Assembly: GCA_963750015.1 (NCBI GenBank)
Contig: CAVVPU010000063.1
Location: forward strand, 50,345 to 114,344
Length of the DNA stretch: 64,000 nucleotides
Reading direction: 5' to 3'
DNA from: CAVVNC01 sp963750015
Lineage (GTDB): Bacteria; Desulfobacterota; Syntrophorhabdia; Syntrophorhabdales; WCHB1-27
In this document: one piece after another, positions 50,980-60,412 of the stretch
Layout of the letters: each line of letters starts with the position of its first letter
How positions within the stretch are numbered: position 1 is the stretch's first letter
Notes under the pieces: model-generated
Told to the model about the DNA's origin: nothing
Databases searched by the model: none
The model's input: only the letters and a program-made list of their open reading frames with translations
Position numbers and translations under genes: made by a program

Positions 50980-53384
50980 TCATCGAAAAGCAGATTCTTC
51001 GGATCTCAGGCGATCTGGGCGTCCAGGTACACCAGGTAAGGGCGGTTGCGGCTCTTCTCGATGAAGGAGCCACCATTCCTTTCATTTCAAGGTACAGGAA
51101 AGAAGCGACGGGGTCCCTTGACGAGGTGGCGGTCTCGGCCATCCGCGACGGACTGGAGAGATTGAGGGAGCTGGACAAGCGGCGGGAAAGCATTCTGAAA
51201 AGCCTGGATGAAAGCGGCCGCCTGAGTGAGGAGCTGAAAGAAAAGATCGTCGCTGCCCAGAGCCTCGCAATTCTCGAAGACATCTATCTCCCTTACCGGC
51301 CGAAGAGACGCACGAGGGCGTCGATAGCCAGGGAAAAGGGGCTGGAGCCTCTTGCGCTCAAGCTCTTCGGTCAGGAAGCGTTCGATCCCGAGGCTGAGGC
51401 CACCCAGTTCGTTGCCGGGGAAGGGAGCGCTGCTTCGATAGAAGAGGCCCTGTCAGGGGCACGGGATATCATTGCGGAATGGGTCAACGAGGACGAGTCG
51501 GCGAGGGCCGAAATGCGGGCGCTCTTTTTGGCTAAGGCTGTCTTCAAGTCGAGGGTGGTCGCCGGAAAGGAAGAAGAGGGCGCCAAGTTCCGGGACTATT
51601 TCGATTGGAGCGAGCCCGTGTCCAAAGCGCCGTCACACCGGGTACTCGCCATGAGGCGGGGTGAGGACGAAGGCTTTCTCATACTCCATGCCGCGCCTCC
51701 TGAAGACGAGGCTTTGACCCGCCTTGAGCCTCTCTTCGTAAAAGGGCAAACCCCCGCCTCCGACCAGGTCCGCATGGCGGTCCGTGACGCTTACAAAAGG
51801 CTCCTCTCCCTGTCGATGGAAACGGAGATCAGGATGGAGACCAAAAAGCGTGCCGACAGCGAGGCGATTAAGGTCTTCACCGAGAATGTGAGGCAGCTCC
51901 TTCTCGCACCGCCCCTCGGTCAGAGGAACGTCATGGCTTTGGACCCGGGGTTTAGGACGGGGTGCAAGCTCGTCTGTCTGGACGGGCAAGGCAAGCTCCT
52001 CCACACCGAGACGATTTACCCTCATAGTTCTTCCCGGGAGGGGACCCATGCCGCGGGGGAGAAGGTGAGGAGCCTCTGTCTGATGTATGGGGTAGAGGCC
52101 ATAGCCATCGGCAACGGAACAGCGGGCCGGGAAACCGAGATGTTCGTGCGGGGGCTGGGTCTCCCGAGAGAAATCCTCATCGTGATGGTGAACGAAAGCG
52201 GGGCCTCTGTCTACTCGGCTTCAGAGATAGCCAGGGAAGAGTTCCCTGACAAGGACGTCACCGTGCGGGGGGCGGTCTCCATCGGCAGGCGTCTCATCGA
52301 CCCTTTGGCCGAGCTCGTGAAGATCGACCCCAAATCGATAGGCGTCGGCCAGTACCAGCACGACGTGGACCAAAAGATGCTTAAACAGAGCCTTGACGAC
52401 ACGGTGGAGAGTTGCGTCAACTGGGTGGGGGTGGAGGTCAACACGGCCAGCAAAGAGCTTCTCACCTATGTCTCGGGCCTTACCTCGCAGCTCGCTGCGA
52501 ACATAGTCAGCCACCGCAATGAGTCGGGACCCTTCATGAACAGGGAGGAGCTCAAAGCCGTTCCGAAACTGGGCCCCAAGGCGTTCGAGCAATCGGCAGG
52601 GTTCTTGAGGATAAGATCAGGCGAGAACCCCCTGGACCGGACGGCCGTGCATCCGGAGAGTTACGGCGTGGTCCGGCTCATCGCCGCCGACCTGGGAAGA
52701 AGCATTCCCGAGCTTGTCGAAGATGAAGAACTGAAAGGCCGCATCGATCTGAAAAGATATGTGACCGACAAAGTGGGGCTTCCCACTCTCAAAGATATTA
52801 TTGCGGAATTGGCCAAGCCGGGTCGCGACCCCCGGCAGACCTTCGAGAGTGTATCCTTCGCTCAAGGGATCGAGAAGATAGAGGACGTCAAGCCCGGCAT
52901 GCGCCTGCCCGGCATCGTGACCAATGTCACCGGTTTCGGTGCTTTCGTGGATATAGGCGTCCATCAGGACGGCCTGGTCCACGTGAGCGCCCTCTCCGAT
53001 CACTTTGTCAAGAATGCCGCTGACGTGGTCAAGGTGGGACAGCGCGTGGAAGTGACCGTCCTCGACGTCGACCTGAAAAGGGGAAGGATCTCCCTTTCCA
53101 TGAAGAAGGGACACGGAAAACAGCTAGGCAGATTGGTCCGGGGGATGGAAAGGACATTCCCCGGCGAGACACTCCTTATTGAGCTTGGAGAAGCTGCAGC
53201 GGGGCTGACCGGCGACAGGGATGGTGACGCCCAGATGCTCCTTGATGAATCCCACGGCTTCGAGGAGGGCGAGGAAAGAATTTCGCTTGCAGCACCGGGG
53301 TCCTCCGTGAAGGGCTATGGTGAGCAGGCTCTTCGCGCACACGAGGTTGCTCAATCGCCACTCATTCTTGGAGAGGGGGGTTGA
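50976..53384 (+). CDS. tex: Tex-family S1 RNA-binding protein
   Basis: Transcription accessory protein that binds nucleic acid. It has the Tex N-terminal helices (ATIPFISRYRKEATGSLDEV near 32-51), YqgF-like RNase H fold (MALDPGFRTGCKLV near 322), helix-hairpin-helix region (LTSQLAANIVSHRN, VPKLGPKAFEQSAGF near 530) and a C-terminal S1 domain (GMRLPGIVTNVTGFGAFVDIGV near 641). The last 90 codons after KRGRISLSMKKG do not look like Tex and read antisense through 261 nt of the convergent gene, so the original stop was probably lost. Confidence 0.92.
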   Translation: MIIEKQILRISGDLGVQVHQVRAVAALLDEGATIPFISRYRKEATGSLDEVAVSAIRDGLERLRELDKRRESILKSLDESGRLSEELKEKIVAAQSLAILEDIYLPYRPKRRTRASIAREKGLEPLALKLFGQEAFDPEAEATQFVAGEGSAASIEEALSGARDIIAEWVNEDESARAEMRALFLAKAVFKSRVVAGKEEEGAKFRDYFDWSEPVSKAPSHRVLAMRRGEDEGFLILHAAPPEDEALTRLEPLFVKGQTPASDQVRMAVRDAYKRLLSLSMETEIRMETKKRADSEAIKVFTENVRQLLLAPPLGQRNVMALDPGFRTGCKLVCLDGQGKLLHTETIYPHSSSREGTHAAGEKVRSLCLMYGVEAIAIGNGTAGRETEMFVRGLGLPREILIVMVNESGASVYSASEIAREEFPDKDVTVRGAVSIGRRLIDPLAELVKIDPKSIGVGQYQHDVDQKMLKQSLDDTVESCVNWVGVEVNTASKELLTYVSGLTSQLAANIVSHRNESGPFMNREELKAVPKLGPKAFEQSAGFLRIRSGENPLDRTAVHPESYGVVRLIAADLGRSIPELVEDEELKGRIDLKRYVTDKVGLPTLKDIIAELAKPGRDPRQTFESVSFAQGIEKIEDVKPGMRLPGIVTNVTGFGAFVDIGVHQDGLVHVSALSDHFVKNAADVVKVGQRVEVTVLDVDLKRGRISLSMKKGHGKQLGRLVRGMERTFPGETLLIELGEAAAGLTGDRDGDAQMLLDESHGFEEGEERISLAAPGSSVKGYGEQALRAHEVAQSPLILGEGG

Positions 53385-53837
53385 GCCGGTGAGCACGCTC
53401 ATGAATATTCCCGTGCCGACGGCTGCACCACAGTCGCCATAGAAACCGCAAAAGCCTCCAGGCACGTGCTCTGACCTTTGTCTGGCTTTCCTGATCTGTT
53501 CCGCCTTTTTGTCCTGGTTACCTACAGCGTTATAGTAGGCTGCCAGAAGGACGGCCGGGACGAGAAAGTGGTGCTCGGGCCCATGCATCTTGATCTCCGG
53601 GTGGTTCATGAGGATGATCGCCGATTGGATAGGGTCGCATATGTCACCCGTCGTACAAAAACGTTCTATCAGATCGAGGCCCTTCAAGCCGTGGCACCTG
53701 TCGCACACGTAGTGGCCTTCCGCGCAGCTTGCATTCGTTTGAGACACTTCCTTGCAGTAAAAACATTCGACCTTGACCGCTTTCGTGTCGTAGACAAGCT
53801 CCTTGCCGCACACGGTACAGTCGTTCTTATGCTCCAT
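53124..53837 (-). CDS. DUF5714 cysteine-rich protein
   Basis: A 237-aa protein with an N-terminal zinc-ribbon-like part (CTVCGKEL, VECFYCKEV, HYVCDRCHG) and a helical C-terminal domain with more cysteines (GGFCGFYGDCGAAVG, CAKSLL, GPRCCKRN), as in DUF5714 proteins of anaerobes. Function unknown. The start at 53837 is the ATG with an AGGAGAG site. The 3' third lies opposite the tex 3' end; divergent from the methyltransferase gene, a frequent neighbour of DUF5714 genes from memory. Confidence 0.7.
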   Translation of the reverse strand: MEHKNDCTVCGKELVYDTKAVKVECFYCKEVSQTNASCAEGHYVCDRCHGLKGLDLIERFCTTGDICDPIQSAIILMNHPEIKMHGPEHHFLVPAVLLAAYYNAVGNQDKKAEQIRKARQRSEHVPGGFCGFYGDCGAAVGTGIFMSVLTGSTPLSKNEWRLSNLVCAKSLLTIALHGGPRCCKRNSFLALLEAVGFIKEHLGVTIPVAGQPRCSFSKLNKECLAGECPFHPPDQSA

Positions 53838-53969
53838 GGCCTCTCCTCTCGTCCTTGATTGTAACCCGGCATCCCGAGAACGGTCAATGCTGAGGTGAGG
53901 CGTTGCCCCTTGGGGCAAAAAGGGGTAGAATAGCCAAACTTAAGTCGCCCGGTGAGAGGGAATAGAGAT

Positions 53970-54740
53970 ATGTCCGATTGGAACCCACACCAGTATCTGA
54001 AATTTGGAGATGAGCGGACCCAGCCGTCCATCGACCTCGTGGCCCGGATCAGGCTCGAACGCCCCGGAACGATCATCGATTTGGGGTGCGGACCGGGGAA
54101 CAGCACCCGAATCCTGAGAGAGCATTGGCCCGAGGCGGAGATCGCGGGCATCGACAGTTCTGAAGAGATGATCGACAGGGCAAGAAAAGACTTCCCGGAC
54201 GAAGAATGGATCGTCGGTGATGCGGCGAAGGTGCCTCTGGATCTGAAGTATGATCTCGTCTTTTCGAATGCCGTCTTGCAGTGGATACCGAACCACGAAG
54301 CCCTCGTGCCCCGGCTTTTTCGGATGGTGAGCCCGGGAGGGGCCCTCGCCGTCCAGGTGCCGGCGACCGGAGAGTCACCGCTGCACCGGGCCCTTATCGA
54401 GGTGGCACATCGTCCCGAATGGCGCACCTTTACGGCGGCGTGCGACAACCTGCTCAACTATCACAACGGAGAATACTTCTATCGTCTCCTCTATCCGCTT
54501 ACGGAACAAATCGTTCTCTGGGAGACGACTTACTTCCATCTGCTTTCGTCGCAAAGAGATATTATCGAGTGGTACAAGGGCACGGGCATGCGCCCTTTTC
54601 TCGAAAGTCTTCCGGACGAAAGGAGCCGGACGGTCTTCGAGGAAGAGGTGCTTGAGGAGTGCAGGCCGTCCTACCCGATCGAGGGGAACGGTAGAGTGCT
54701 CTACCCCTTCAGGAGAGTCTTCTTCATCGCATACAAATAA
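53970..54740 (+). CDS. trans-aconitate 2-methyltransferase-like SAM enzyme
   Basis: SAM-dependent methyltransferase, 256 aa. It begins MSDWNPHQYLKF like Tam, with SAM motif I IIDLGCGPGNST (near 32), GIDSSEEMI, FSNAVLQWIPNH (near 95), and the Tam-type C-terminal region (YFHLLSSQRDIIEWYKGTGM). Predicted to methylate trans-aconitate, protecting aconitase, but other small acids are possible. Start at ATG 53970; an upstream in-frame start lacks a site. Confidence 0.8.
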   Translation: MSDWNPHQYLKFGDERTQPSIDLVARIRLERPGTIIDLGCGPGNSTRILREHWPEAEIAGIDSSEEMIDRARKDFPDEEWIVGDAAKVPLDLKYDLVFSNAVLQWIPNHEALVPRLFRMVSPGGALAVQVPATGESPLHRALIEVAHRPEWRTFTAACDNLLNYHNGEYFYRLLYPLTEQIVLWETTYFHLLSSQRDIIEWYKGTGMRPFLESLPDERSRTVFEEEVLEECRPSYPIEGNGRVLYPFRRVFFIAYK

Positions 54741-54751
54741 CGCGCCGGGGC

Positions 54752-55264
54752 TTATACGAGTTTCGCGGCTGCCTCGAGGGCCTTGTCGTAGTTCGGCTCC
54801 TTCGTCATCTCGGGCACGATCTCCGCGTAGCGGATCACATCGGCCTTGTCTATGACGAAGATGGACCGGGCAAGCAGGCGCAGCTCCTCCACGAGAAGGC
54901 CATAGGCGACGCCGAAGGAGGCCTCCCGGTGATCTGACAGAGTGCGAATCTTGTCGATCCCTTCGGATGAGCAAAAACGGGCGATTGCAAAGGGCAGGTC
55001 CATGCTGATGTTGATCACTACCGTATCGTCCGAGAGGGCCTGGGCCTTCTTGTTGAAGGTCGTAGCCTGGAGGTTGCAGACCGGTGTATCGAGGGAAGGC
55101 GTCACGCTTATGATCTTCACCTTTCCCGAAAAATCGGAAAGGCGCACCGGCGTCAGGTCCTTGTCGAGCACAACGAAGGCAGGTGCCTTGTCACCCACTC
55201 CTACCGCATTGCCGATTAATGTGAGCGGATTGCCCTGAAACGTTACCACGCCTTTTCTCTCCAT
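54752..55264 (-). CDS. tpx: thiol peroxidase (Tpx)
   Basis: Two-cysteine peroxiredoxin reducing peroxides with thioredoxin. The 170-aa protein has the peroxidatic cysteine in SLDTPVC (near 58-64) and the resolving cysteine in ARFCSSEG (near 98), the Tpx spacing. Start at ATG 55264. Single gene, convergent with tam; oxidative-stress defence in an anaerobe. Confidence 0.93.
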   Translation of the reverse strand: MERKGVVTFQGNPLTLIGNAVGVGDKAPAFVVLDKDLTPVRLSDFSGKVKIISVTPSLDTPVCNLQATTFNKKAQALSDDTVVINISMDLPFAIARFCSSEGIDKIRTLSDHREASFGVAYGLLVEELRLLARSIFVIDKADVIRYAEIVPEMTKEPNYDKALEAAAKLV

Positions 55265-55383
55265 CTTTCCTTCCCCCTTGTGGTCTGTCTTCTATGAGAA
55301 ATATAGGCATCGGGAAAGGACATGGCATGGAAAACCCGATCTTTCGGTGGACGAAAAGAGGAAGTCCGACCATGGTCGGGACC

Positions 55384-56175
55384 TTATTCGGGAACGGGCC
55401 AGTAGCGGCCATTCTTCCTTACGAGGTTGAGGGAAACACCGTAGAGCTCGTTGAACATGGCTGAGTTCAAGGTAGTGTCCGTGGCTCCCCTTGCGATCAC
55501 CCTGCCTCCCTTTATGACGAGGAGCATGTTGAAGGCAGGGAGTATCTCCTCGGGGTGGTGGGTCACGTAGATGAGTGCGGGAAGCCCCCTTTTCTCGGCA
55601 AGGGGGGAAAGGGCGGACAGGAATGTTTCACGGGAGCCCGGGTCCATGCCTGCACAGGGTTCGTCGAGTATGAGGAGGTAGGGCCGTGCCATCAGGGCCC
55701 GGCAGACGAGCACTTTCTGCCCTTCACCCTGGGAGAGGGTGCCGAAGCGTCTCTCTGCCAGGTCCTCGCACCCAAGCTCGGCAAGGAACGCTCGTGCCGC
55801 ATCGAGGGCGCCCGGGTCAGGCTGCTCGTAAGGGAGGGTCCAGAGACCGAGCTGGGCATACATCCCCGAGACTACCGTGTCGATGACACGCTCCCCCCTC
55901 GGGATCTCTGCAATGAGGCTCGAGGTCACCCATCCCATGCTCCTTCGTAGGGCCCCTAGGTCGAGATGCGATTCCCCGTTGCGGAGCACTTCGCCCCCTG
56001 CATTCGGCCAAAGAAAGCCGCAGACAATCTTCAGAAGGGTCGTCTTCCCCGCGCCGTTGGGACCGAGGATGGCCCAATTCTCTCCCCGGTTCACGGTCCA
56101 CGACACCCTGTCGAGTATCCGTTTGCCGTTCATTCTATAGGTCACATCCTGAACATCGAGCAGCGCTGCTTCCAT
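55384..56175 (-). CDS. ABC transporter ATP-binding protein (YlmA/ModF-like)
   Basis: A 263-aa single ATPase domain: Walker A LGPNGAGKTTLL (near 37-48), signature LSQGEGQKV (near 146), Walker B YLLILDEPCAGMDP (near 166) and switch His in VTHHPEE. The type resembles stand-alone ATPases of the ModF/YlmA group. No permease gene is adjacent, so the transported or regulated partner is unknown. The start at 56175 is the ATG with a GGGAG site upstream. Confidence 0.82.
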   Translation of the reverse strand: MEAALLDVQDVTYRMNGKRILDRVSWTVNRGENWAILGPNGAGKTTLLKIVCGFLWPNAGGEVLRNGESHLDLGALRRSMGWVTSSLIAEIPRGERVIDTVVSGMYAQLGLWTLPYEQPDPGALDAARAFLAELGCEDLAERRFGTLSQGEGQKVLVCRALMARPYLLILDEPCAGMDPGSRETFLSALSPLAEKRGLPALIYVTHHPEEILPAFNMLLVIKGGRVIARGATDTTLNSAMFNELYGVSLNLVRKNGRYWPVPE

Positions 56176-56305
56176 CGCCTTTTTTCTCCCTGTTGTCAAT
56201 GCTCACAGGTTTAACATAAAGGTCCGGCAGATGCAACGCGGTTGGAAGAACTTGTCCGGATCCGTGCTCCATCCCCGTTCTCAATAGAGTAATGTCGCCC
56301 CATAC

Positions 56306-58654
56306 ATGGAATCAACGCGGCCCGGAAGAAAGAAACAGCAGAGGCCTGCCCCGGATGACGGTCGGCTCATGTTCATAGCAACCGTCCTCGCATTTTGCGC
56401 GGGAATCTACGTGCAGGCAGTGCATCCTATTTCATTGAGACCGCTCGTCGTCTGTCTTCTTGCCGCAGTCTCTCTCCTGAGTCTCTTCTTTCACGGGCCC
56501 CGAAAGGGCTTCCCTCTCGTGCTGCCCTTCATGCTTATCTGCTGTCTTCTTGCGGGCGCTGTCAGGCTCGCTTTTGTCGACGGCGGCAGCTTGCCCTTCG
56601 AAGCGAATCCCGGCAAGACTATCTTCGAAGGGCAGGTGGTGGAGACCGCCTCTCGGGTCAACGTGCTTTGCCTGCTTTCGCCGCCCAGCCTAAAGGGGAT
56701 GAGGGTGGCCTTCATCAATGATGAAGCATTGGAGACTACCCAGGTTGTCAGGCTCTTCGGCAGCATGGTCGGGATGGTGCCCACTTTCCGGAACCCGGGG
56801 TCAGGCTCCTGGAAATGGGAGAAGAGGCTTGAAGGGGTCAGGTACCAGATCAGGGGAAAAGTGCTTTCCGTCTCGGATGGTAATGACCTCATAGCACGGA
56901 TGAGACGCTATTTCAAAAGGAACATCGACCATTCCGGGGCCGACCACCAGGATGTGCTCAAGGCTCTCACCATCGGGGACAGGACCGCAATCTCGCACGA
57001 GACCGACGAGCTTTTCATGCGCACCGGAACGACCCATGTCCTGATCGTATCCGGGTTCAAGGTGAGCGTCATTTCGGGTTTCTTCTTCCTCATGATGCGT
57101 CTGATCCTCGGAACAAAAAGGACGTGGAGGCTTTCGGGCCGCGCTTCCCGTTACGCCGCTGTCCTCACCATTCCTTTTCCAGTCCTCTTCATGCTCCTTT
57201 CCGGCAGCGGAATACCCGTCATACGGGCGGTGGTCATGGTCGTAGCCTTCATGATCGCCATATTCCTGGAAAGGCAAAGACACTTTTACAATACCTTGGC
57301 AGTGGCAACCCTCATAATTCTCCTTCTCTATCCCTACTCACTCATGACCCCTTCCTTTCAGCTCACCTTCTGCGGGGTTCTCTCCATCCTGATCGTCATG
57401 AAGAAACTCCTCCCCCTGATCCTCAGACTCAAGAACCGCTTTCTCGCCTGGGTTATTTCCACTCTCCTCTCTTCTGCAGCAGTCACAATCGGCACGGCGC
57501 CCGTCATTGTCTACTACTTTTGCGGCCTGGACCTTCTTTCGATCATTCACAACCTGGTGACCATACCGCTTCTGACCGTCGCAGCGACCGTCTTAAGTCT
57601 CCTGGGCATGTCCTTTTCCTCCGGCCACTGCCTGCTTGTGGTCGCGGGTTATCTGGTCGATATAAACGCCTTCATCCTCGGCAAGCTCGACGTGGCCTAC
57701 CTTTATCCGGTGGTACGCCCCAATTTTAGCGAGATACTGCTCTTCTACGCCATCTTCCTGGCCGTGCTCAACATAAAGCGCAAGTCTGTTTCCGCTCTTT
57801 TCTTCTTCGTGCTCGTGCCGGTCGCGCTGATCCTGGGTTACGGCGATTACCGGGAGCGCATCAACAAGGACCTGCGCGTGGAATTGATCGATGTGGGGCT
57901 CGGCGACTCGATCCTCGTCGAAGCCCCCGGCGGCGTGAGGATATTGATCGACGGAGGGGGCTATCCCGTAGGCGATTTCGACATGGGGAAGCAGGTCATC
58001 GCTCCATTCCTTCTCTACAGGAAGGTGCGCCACCTGGATTACGTGATCAACACCCATCCTCACTCGGACCATATCGGGGGCCTTATTCACATCTTGAGCC
58101 ATTTTAGCGTCTCTCATCTGGTCACCACCGGCTTCTTCCCCAAGGAAAAGGGATTCCGCCAACTCGTGGCAGCAGCTCACGCCAGGGGAGTGGACCATCT
58201 CATATGGCGCAGGGGTGATGGGCTGCGGGGTGAGGGTTTCACCATGGATGTTCTCTATCCCGGAATAGCAATGTCCCAGGAAGACCTGAACGACACGTCG
58301 CTCGTCCTCAAGCTGAAATATGGCGACGTCAGCTTCCTCTTTACCGGCGATATCGAGTCGGACGTGGAGGAAAGGCTCGTCCTTTCAGGGCTTCCCCTCC
58401 AATCGGATGTTCTCAAAGTGCCCCATCACGGAAGCCTCTCTTCCAGCAGCCTTCCCTTTCTCTATGCGGTGAGGCCGAGACTGGCGATCCTAAGCTGCGC
58501 CTCCGGGGTGAAGAACCTCCCTAACCAGGAGGCGCTCGAAAGATACGGGAAGCTGGGCATAACAATGCTGGGCACCTATCGATACGGACTAATCGAAGTC
58601 CGGTCGAATGGGAAGGAGATCACGTGGAAGACCTATGAGGATTACAGCCCTTAG
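56306..58654 (+). CDS. comEC: ComEC/Rec2 DNA-uptake channel
   Basis: Inner-membrane channel for single-stranded DNA in natural transformation. The 782-aa protein has N-terminal membrane segments, the DUF4131-like region, the Competence domain (ALTIGDRTAISHETDELFMR near 223, TGTTHVLIVSGFKV) with many helices, and a C-terminal metallo-beta-lactamase-type domain with HPHSDHIGG (near 590), NDTSLVLKL and a later PHHGS (near 705). Complete. Convergent with the uxaA genes. Confidence 0.9.
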   Translation: MESTRPGRKKQQRPAPDDGRLMFIATVLAFCAGIYVQAVHPISLRPLVVCLLAAVSLLSLFFHGPRKGFPLVLPFMLICCLLAGAVRLAFVDGGSLPFEANPGKTIFEGQVVETASRVNVLCLLSPPSLKGMRVAFINDEALETTQVVRLFGSMVGMVPTFRNPGSGSWKWEKRLEGVRYQIRGKVLSVSDGNDLIARMRRYFKRNIDHSGADHQDVLKALTIGDRTAISHETDELFMRTGTTHVLIVSGFKVSVISGFFFLMMRLILGTKRTWRLSGRASRYAAVLTIPFPVLFMLLSGSGIPVIRAVVMVVAFMIAIFLERQRHFYNTLAVATLIILLLYPYSLMTPSFQLTFCGVLSILIVMKKLLPLILRLKNRFLAWVISTLLSSAAVTIGTAPVIVYYFCGLDLLSIIHNLVTIPLLTVAATVLSLLGMSFSSGHCLLVVAGYLVDINAFILGKLDVAYLYPVVRPNFSEILLFYAIFLAVLNIKRKSVSALFFFVLVPVALILGYGDYRERINKDLRVELIDVGLGDSILVEAPGGVRILIDGGGYPVGDFDMGKQVIAPFLLYRKVRHLDYVINTHPHSDHIGGLIHILSHFSVSHLVTTGFFPKEKGFRQLVAAAHARGVDHLIWRRGDGLRGEGFTMDVLYPGIAMSQEDLNDTSLVLKLKYGDVSFLFTGDIESDVEERLVLSGLPLQSDVLKVPHHGSLSSSSLPFLYAVRPRLAILSCASGVKNLPNQEALERYGKLGITMLGTYRYGLIEVRSNGKEITWKTYEDYSP

Positions 58655-58680
58655 AATGGTGTGCCGACTTTCTCCTCTCC

Positions 58681-59838
58681 TTAGATGTTCATGTGGACCT
58701 TGAATATGCAGAAATCGCGCTGGCCGAGCCTTTCGGCCTTGGTGATCTTCCCGGAGGCAACGGCAACGATCTCGTCGAAGATACGCTTTCCGGCAGCCCG
58801 CACCGTCTCTCTGCCCCGGACGATACTGCTTACGTCCATGTCGAGGAAATCTCTCATGCAGAGATAGGAGTCGCGGTTTGCCGTGATCTTGATGACCGGC
58901 CCTATGGGGGAGCCGCAGGGTGTGCCCCTGCCTGTGGTGAAGACCGCGATTTGAGAGCCTCCGGCCATCATGCAGGTGAGCTGTTCGATGTCGTGGGCCG
59001 GCGTATCCATGTAGACGAGCCCCTTCCTGGTGGGCCGGGACGCGGGGGTAAGAAACTCTTCAAGGACAGTGGTACCCGCTTTATGAATGCATCCGAGGGA
59101 CTTCTCTTCGAGAGTGGTAATTCCTCCTTCCTTGTTTCCGGGCGAAGGGTTCACCTCACGGATGTTCTGCCCCCCTTCGATGGCCTTTGCTTCCCACCAT
59201 GCGACTGCGTCGAGCACCTTCCGCGCTATTTCGGGAGTGCGCGCGCGCCGGGCAAGGAGGTGCTCGGCGCCGATCAACTCGGGGGTCTCCGAGAGGATGA
59301 CCGTGCCGCCTTCTCCCACGAGCATGTCCGATGCGACGCCGACCGCAGGGTTGGAGGCGAGCCCTGAGGTGAAATCAGAGCCGCCGCATTCGGTTCCGAG
59401 GATCAGCTCGCCCACGGGTATAGGCTGCCTGGCTATTCGTCCGGCATCGGCGAGCATCTCTTTTGCGATCCTTCTGCCCAGGGTGACGGTCTTTCGCATG
59501 CCCCCGGCCTTCTGGATGACAATAACCTCCACTCTCTTGCCTGACCGGGCGATCTCCTCTGCAAGCCCTTCGGGTGCGAGTGTTTCGCAGCCGTTACCCA
59601 CAACGAGGACGGAAATGACATTGGGGTTTATCCCGAAGCCGACGAGGGTCTTCTTGAGGAGGGGCTGGTCATCTCCCACCTGACCGCAGCCAAGGATGTT
59701 CGGGAGATAGACGACGCCTTTGAGCCCTTGGGCGATGGCCCGGGCAGCTCCCTGTGAGCAGCCGACGCTCGGTATCACGAGAACTATGTTCCTCACTCCT
59801 GCTTTTCCGTCCTGCCTGCGATACCCTAGAAAGGTCAT
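58681..59838 (-). CDS. UxaA-family lyase, large (catalytic) subunit
   Basis: A 385-aa protein of the altronate/galactarate dehydratase C-terminal family, which includes (2R)-sulfolactate sulfo-lyase large subunit. Hallmarks: SVGCSQGAARAIA (near 24), LGCGQVGDDQ, LGTECGGSDFTSGLASNP (near 147), and a late GTPCGSPIGPVIKI. These enzymes eliminate water or sulfite from a 2-hydroxy acid using an Fe-S or Fe site. Substrate not known. Its start overlaps the stop of the SAF-domain gene, so both halves are co-translated. Confidence 0.83.
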   Translation of the reverse strand: MTFLGYRRQDGKAGVRNIVLVIPSVGCSQGAARAIAQGLKGVVYLPNILGCGQVGDDQPLLKKTLVGFGINPNVISVLVVGNGCETLAPEGLAEEIARSGKRVEVIVIQKAGGMRKTVTLGRRIAKEMLADAGRIARQPIPVGELILGTECGGSDFTSGLASNPAVGVASDMLVGEGGTVILSETPELIGAEHLLARRARTPEIARKVLDAVAWWEAKAIEGGQNIREVNPSPGNKEGGITTLEEKSLGCIHKAGTTVLEEFLTPASRPTRKGLVYMDTPAHDIEQLTCMMAGGSQIAVFTTGRGTPCGSPIGPVIKITANRDSYLCMRDFLDMDVSSIVRGRETVRAAGKRIFDEIVAVASGKITKAERLGQRDFCIFKVHMNI

Positions 59839-60137
59839 GACAGGTCCCCTTTTCGACCTTGGTTCTGTCCTAGGAGGTTGTGCACGTGCACGTGCTCTCC
59901 CCGCACGATCAGGGCCGTGCTCAATCCTATGGGCTCACCGTACTTAATGACAGGCACGCCTTTCGGTATGTCAAGGAGGGCGAACTTGTGGCCCACGGGT
60001 ATGGCGGATGCGAGTCTTATCTTCTCGACCGCCTCACCGATCCCGACCGCCACCTCGGTCCCCGCGGGAAGCGCCTCGAGCGCCACCGCAACGGTATCCT
60101 TCTCGTCAATAACGATTGCCCGCGTCTTATGTGCCAT
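59835..60137 (-). CDS. UxaA-family lyase, small SAF-domain subunit
   Basis: A 100-aa SAF-domain protein (SuyA / altronate dehydratase N-terminal type). It shows the conserved GHKFALLDIPKGVPVIKYGE (near 48-67) and VRGEHVHVHNL. Complements the large subunit downstream as in two-gene sulfolactate or altronate lyases. Spaced 16 nt from the MoaD/ThiS-like gene. Confidence 0.83.
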   Translation of the reverse strand: MAHKTRAIVIDEKDTVAVALEALPAGTEVAVGIGEAVEKIRLASAIPVGHKFALLDIPKGVPVIKYGEPIGLSTALIVRGEHVHVHNLLGQNQGRKGDLS

Positions 60138-60153
60138 TTCCTCTTCCTTCCTC

Positions 60154-60399
60154 TTATCCGCCCGACATCAGGGGATAAAGGAGCAGCATATCCCCTTCCG
60201 CAAGCGGCGTCGTCCTGTCCTTGCAATGCACCCCGTTTACGAGTGCAAGTATCCGAAGGCTCCCGGGGAGCTTCACGGTCTGCAAAACCTCATCGATTGT
60301 CGCTCCTTCCGTCACATCCCACCCTTCAGGCCGCATGATCTCAGTCGCATTGGGGATGTACTGGCGAAGGGTTGCGTAAATCTTTACATAAATCCTCAT
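60154..60399 (-). CDS. MoaD/ThiS-family small sulfur-carrier-like protein
   Basis: An 81-aa beta-grasp protein beginning MRIYVKIYATLRQYIP and ending LLYPLMSGG; the terminal Gly-Gly is the hallmark of MoaD/ThiS and is used for thiocarboxylate chemistry. Its place in an operon of molybdenum-hydroxylase subunits suggests a dedicated role in cofactor sulfuration, or a regulatory one, but that is inference. No MoaE or ThiG is adjacent. Confidence 0.8.
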   Translation of the reverse strand: MRIYVKIYATLRQYIPNATEIMRPEGWDVTEGATIDEVLQTVKLPGSLRILALVNGVHCKDRTTPLAEGDMLLLYPLMSGG

Positions 60400-60412
60400 A
60401 AATCTGCTTATG

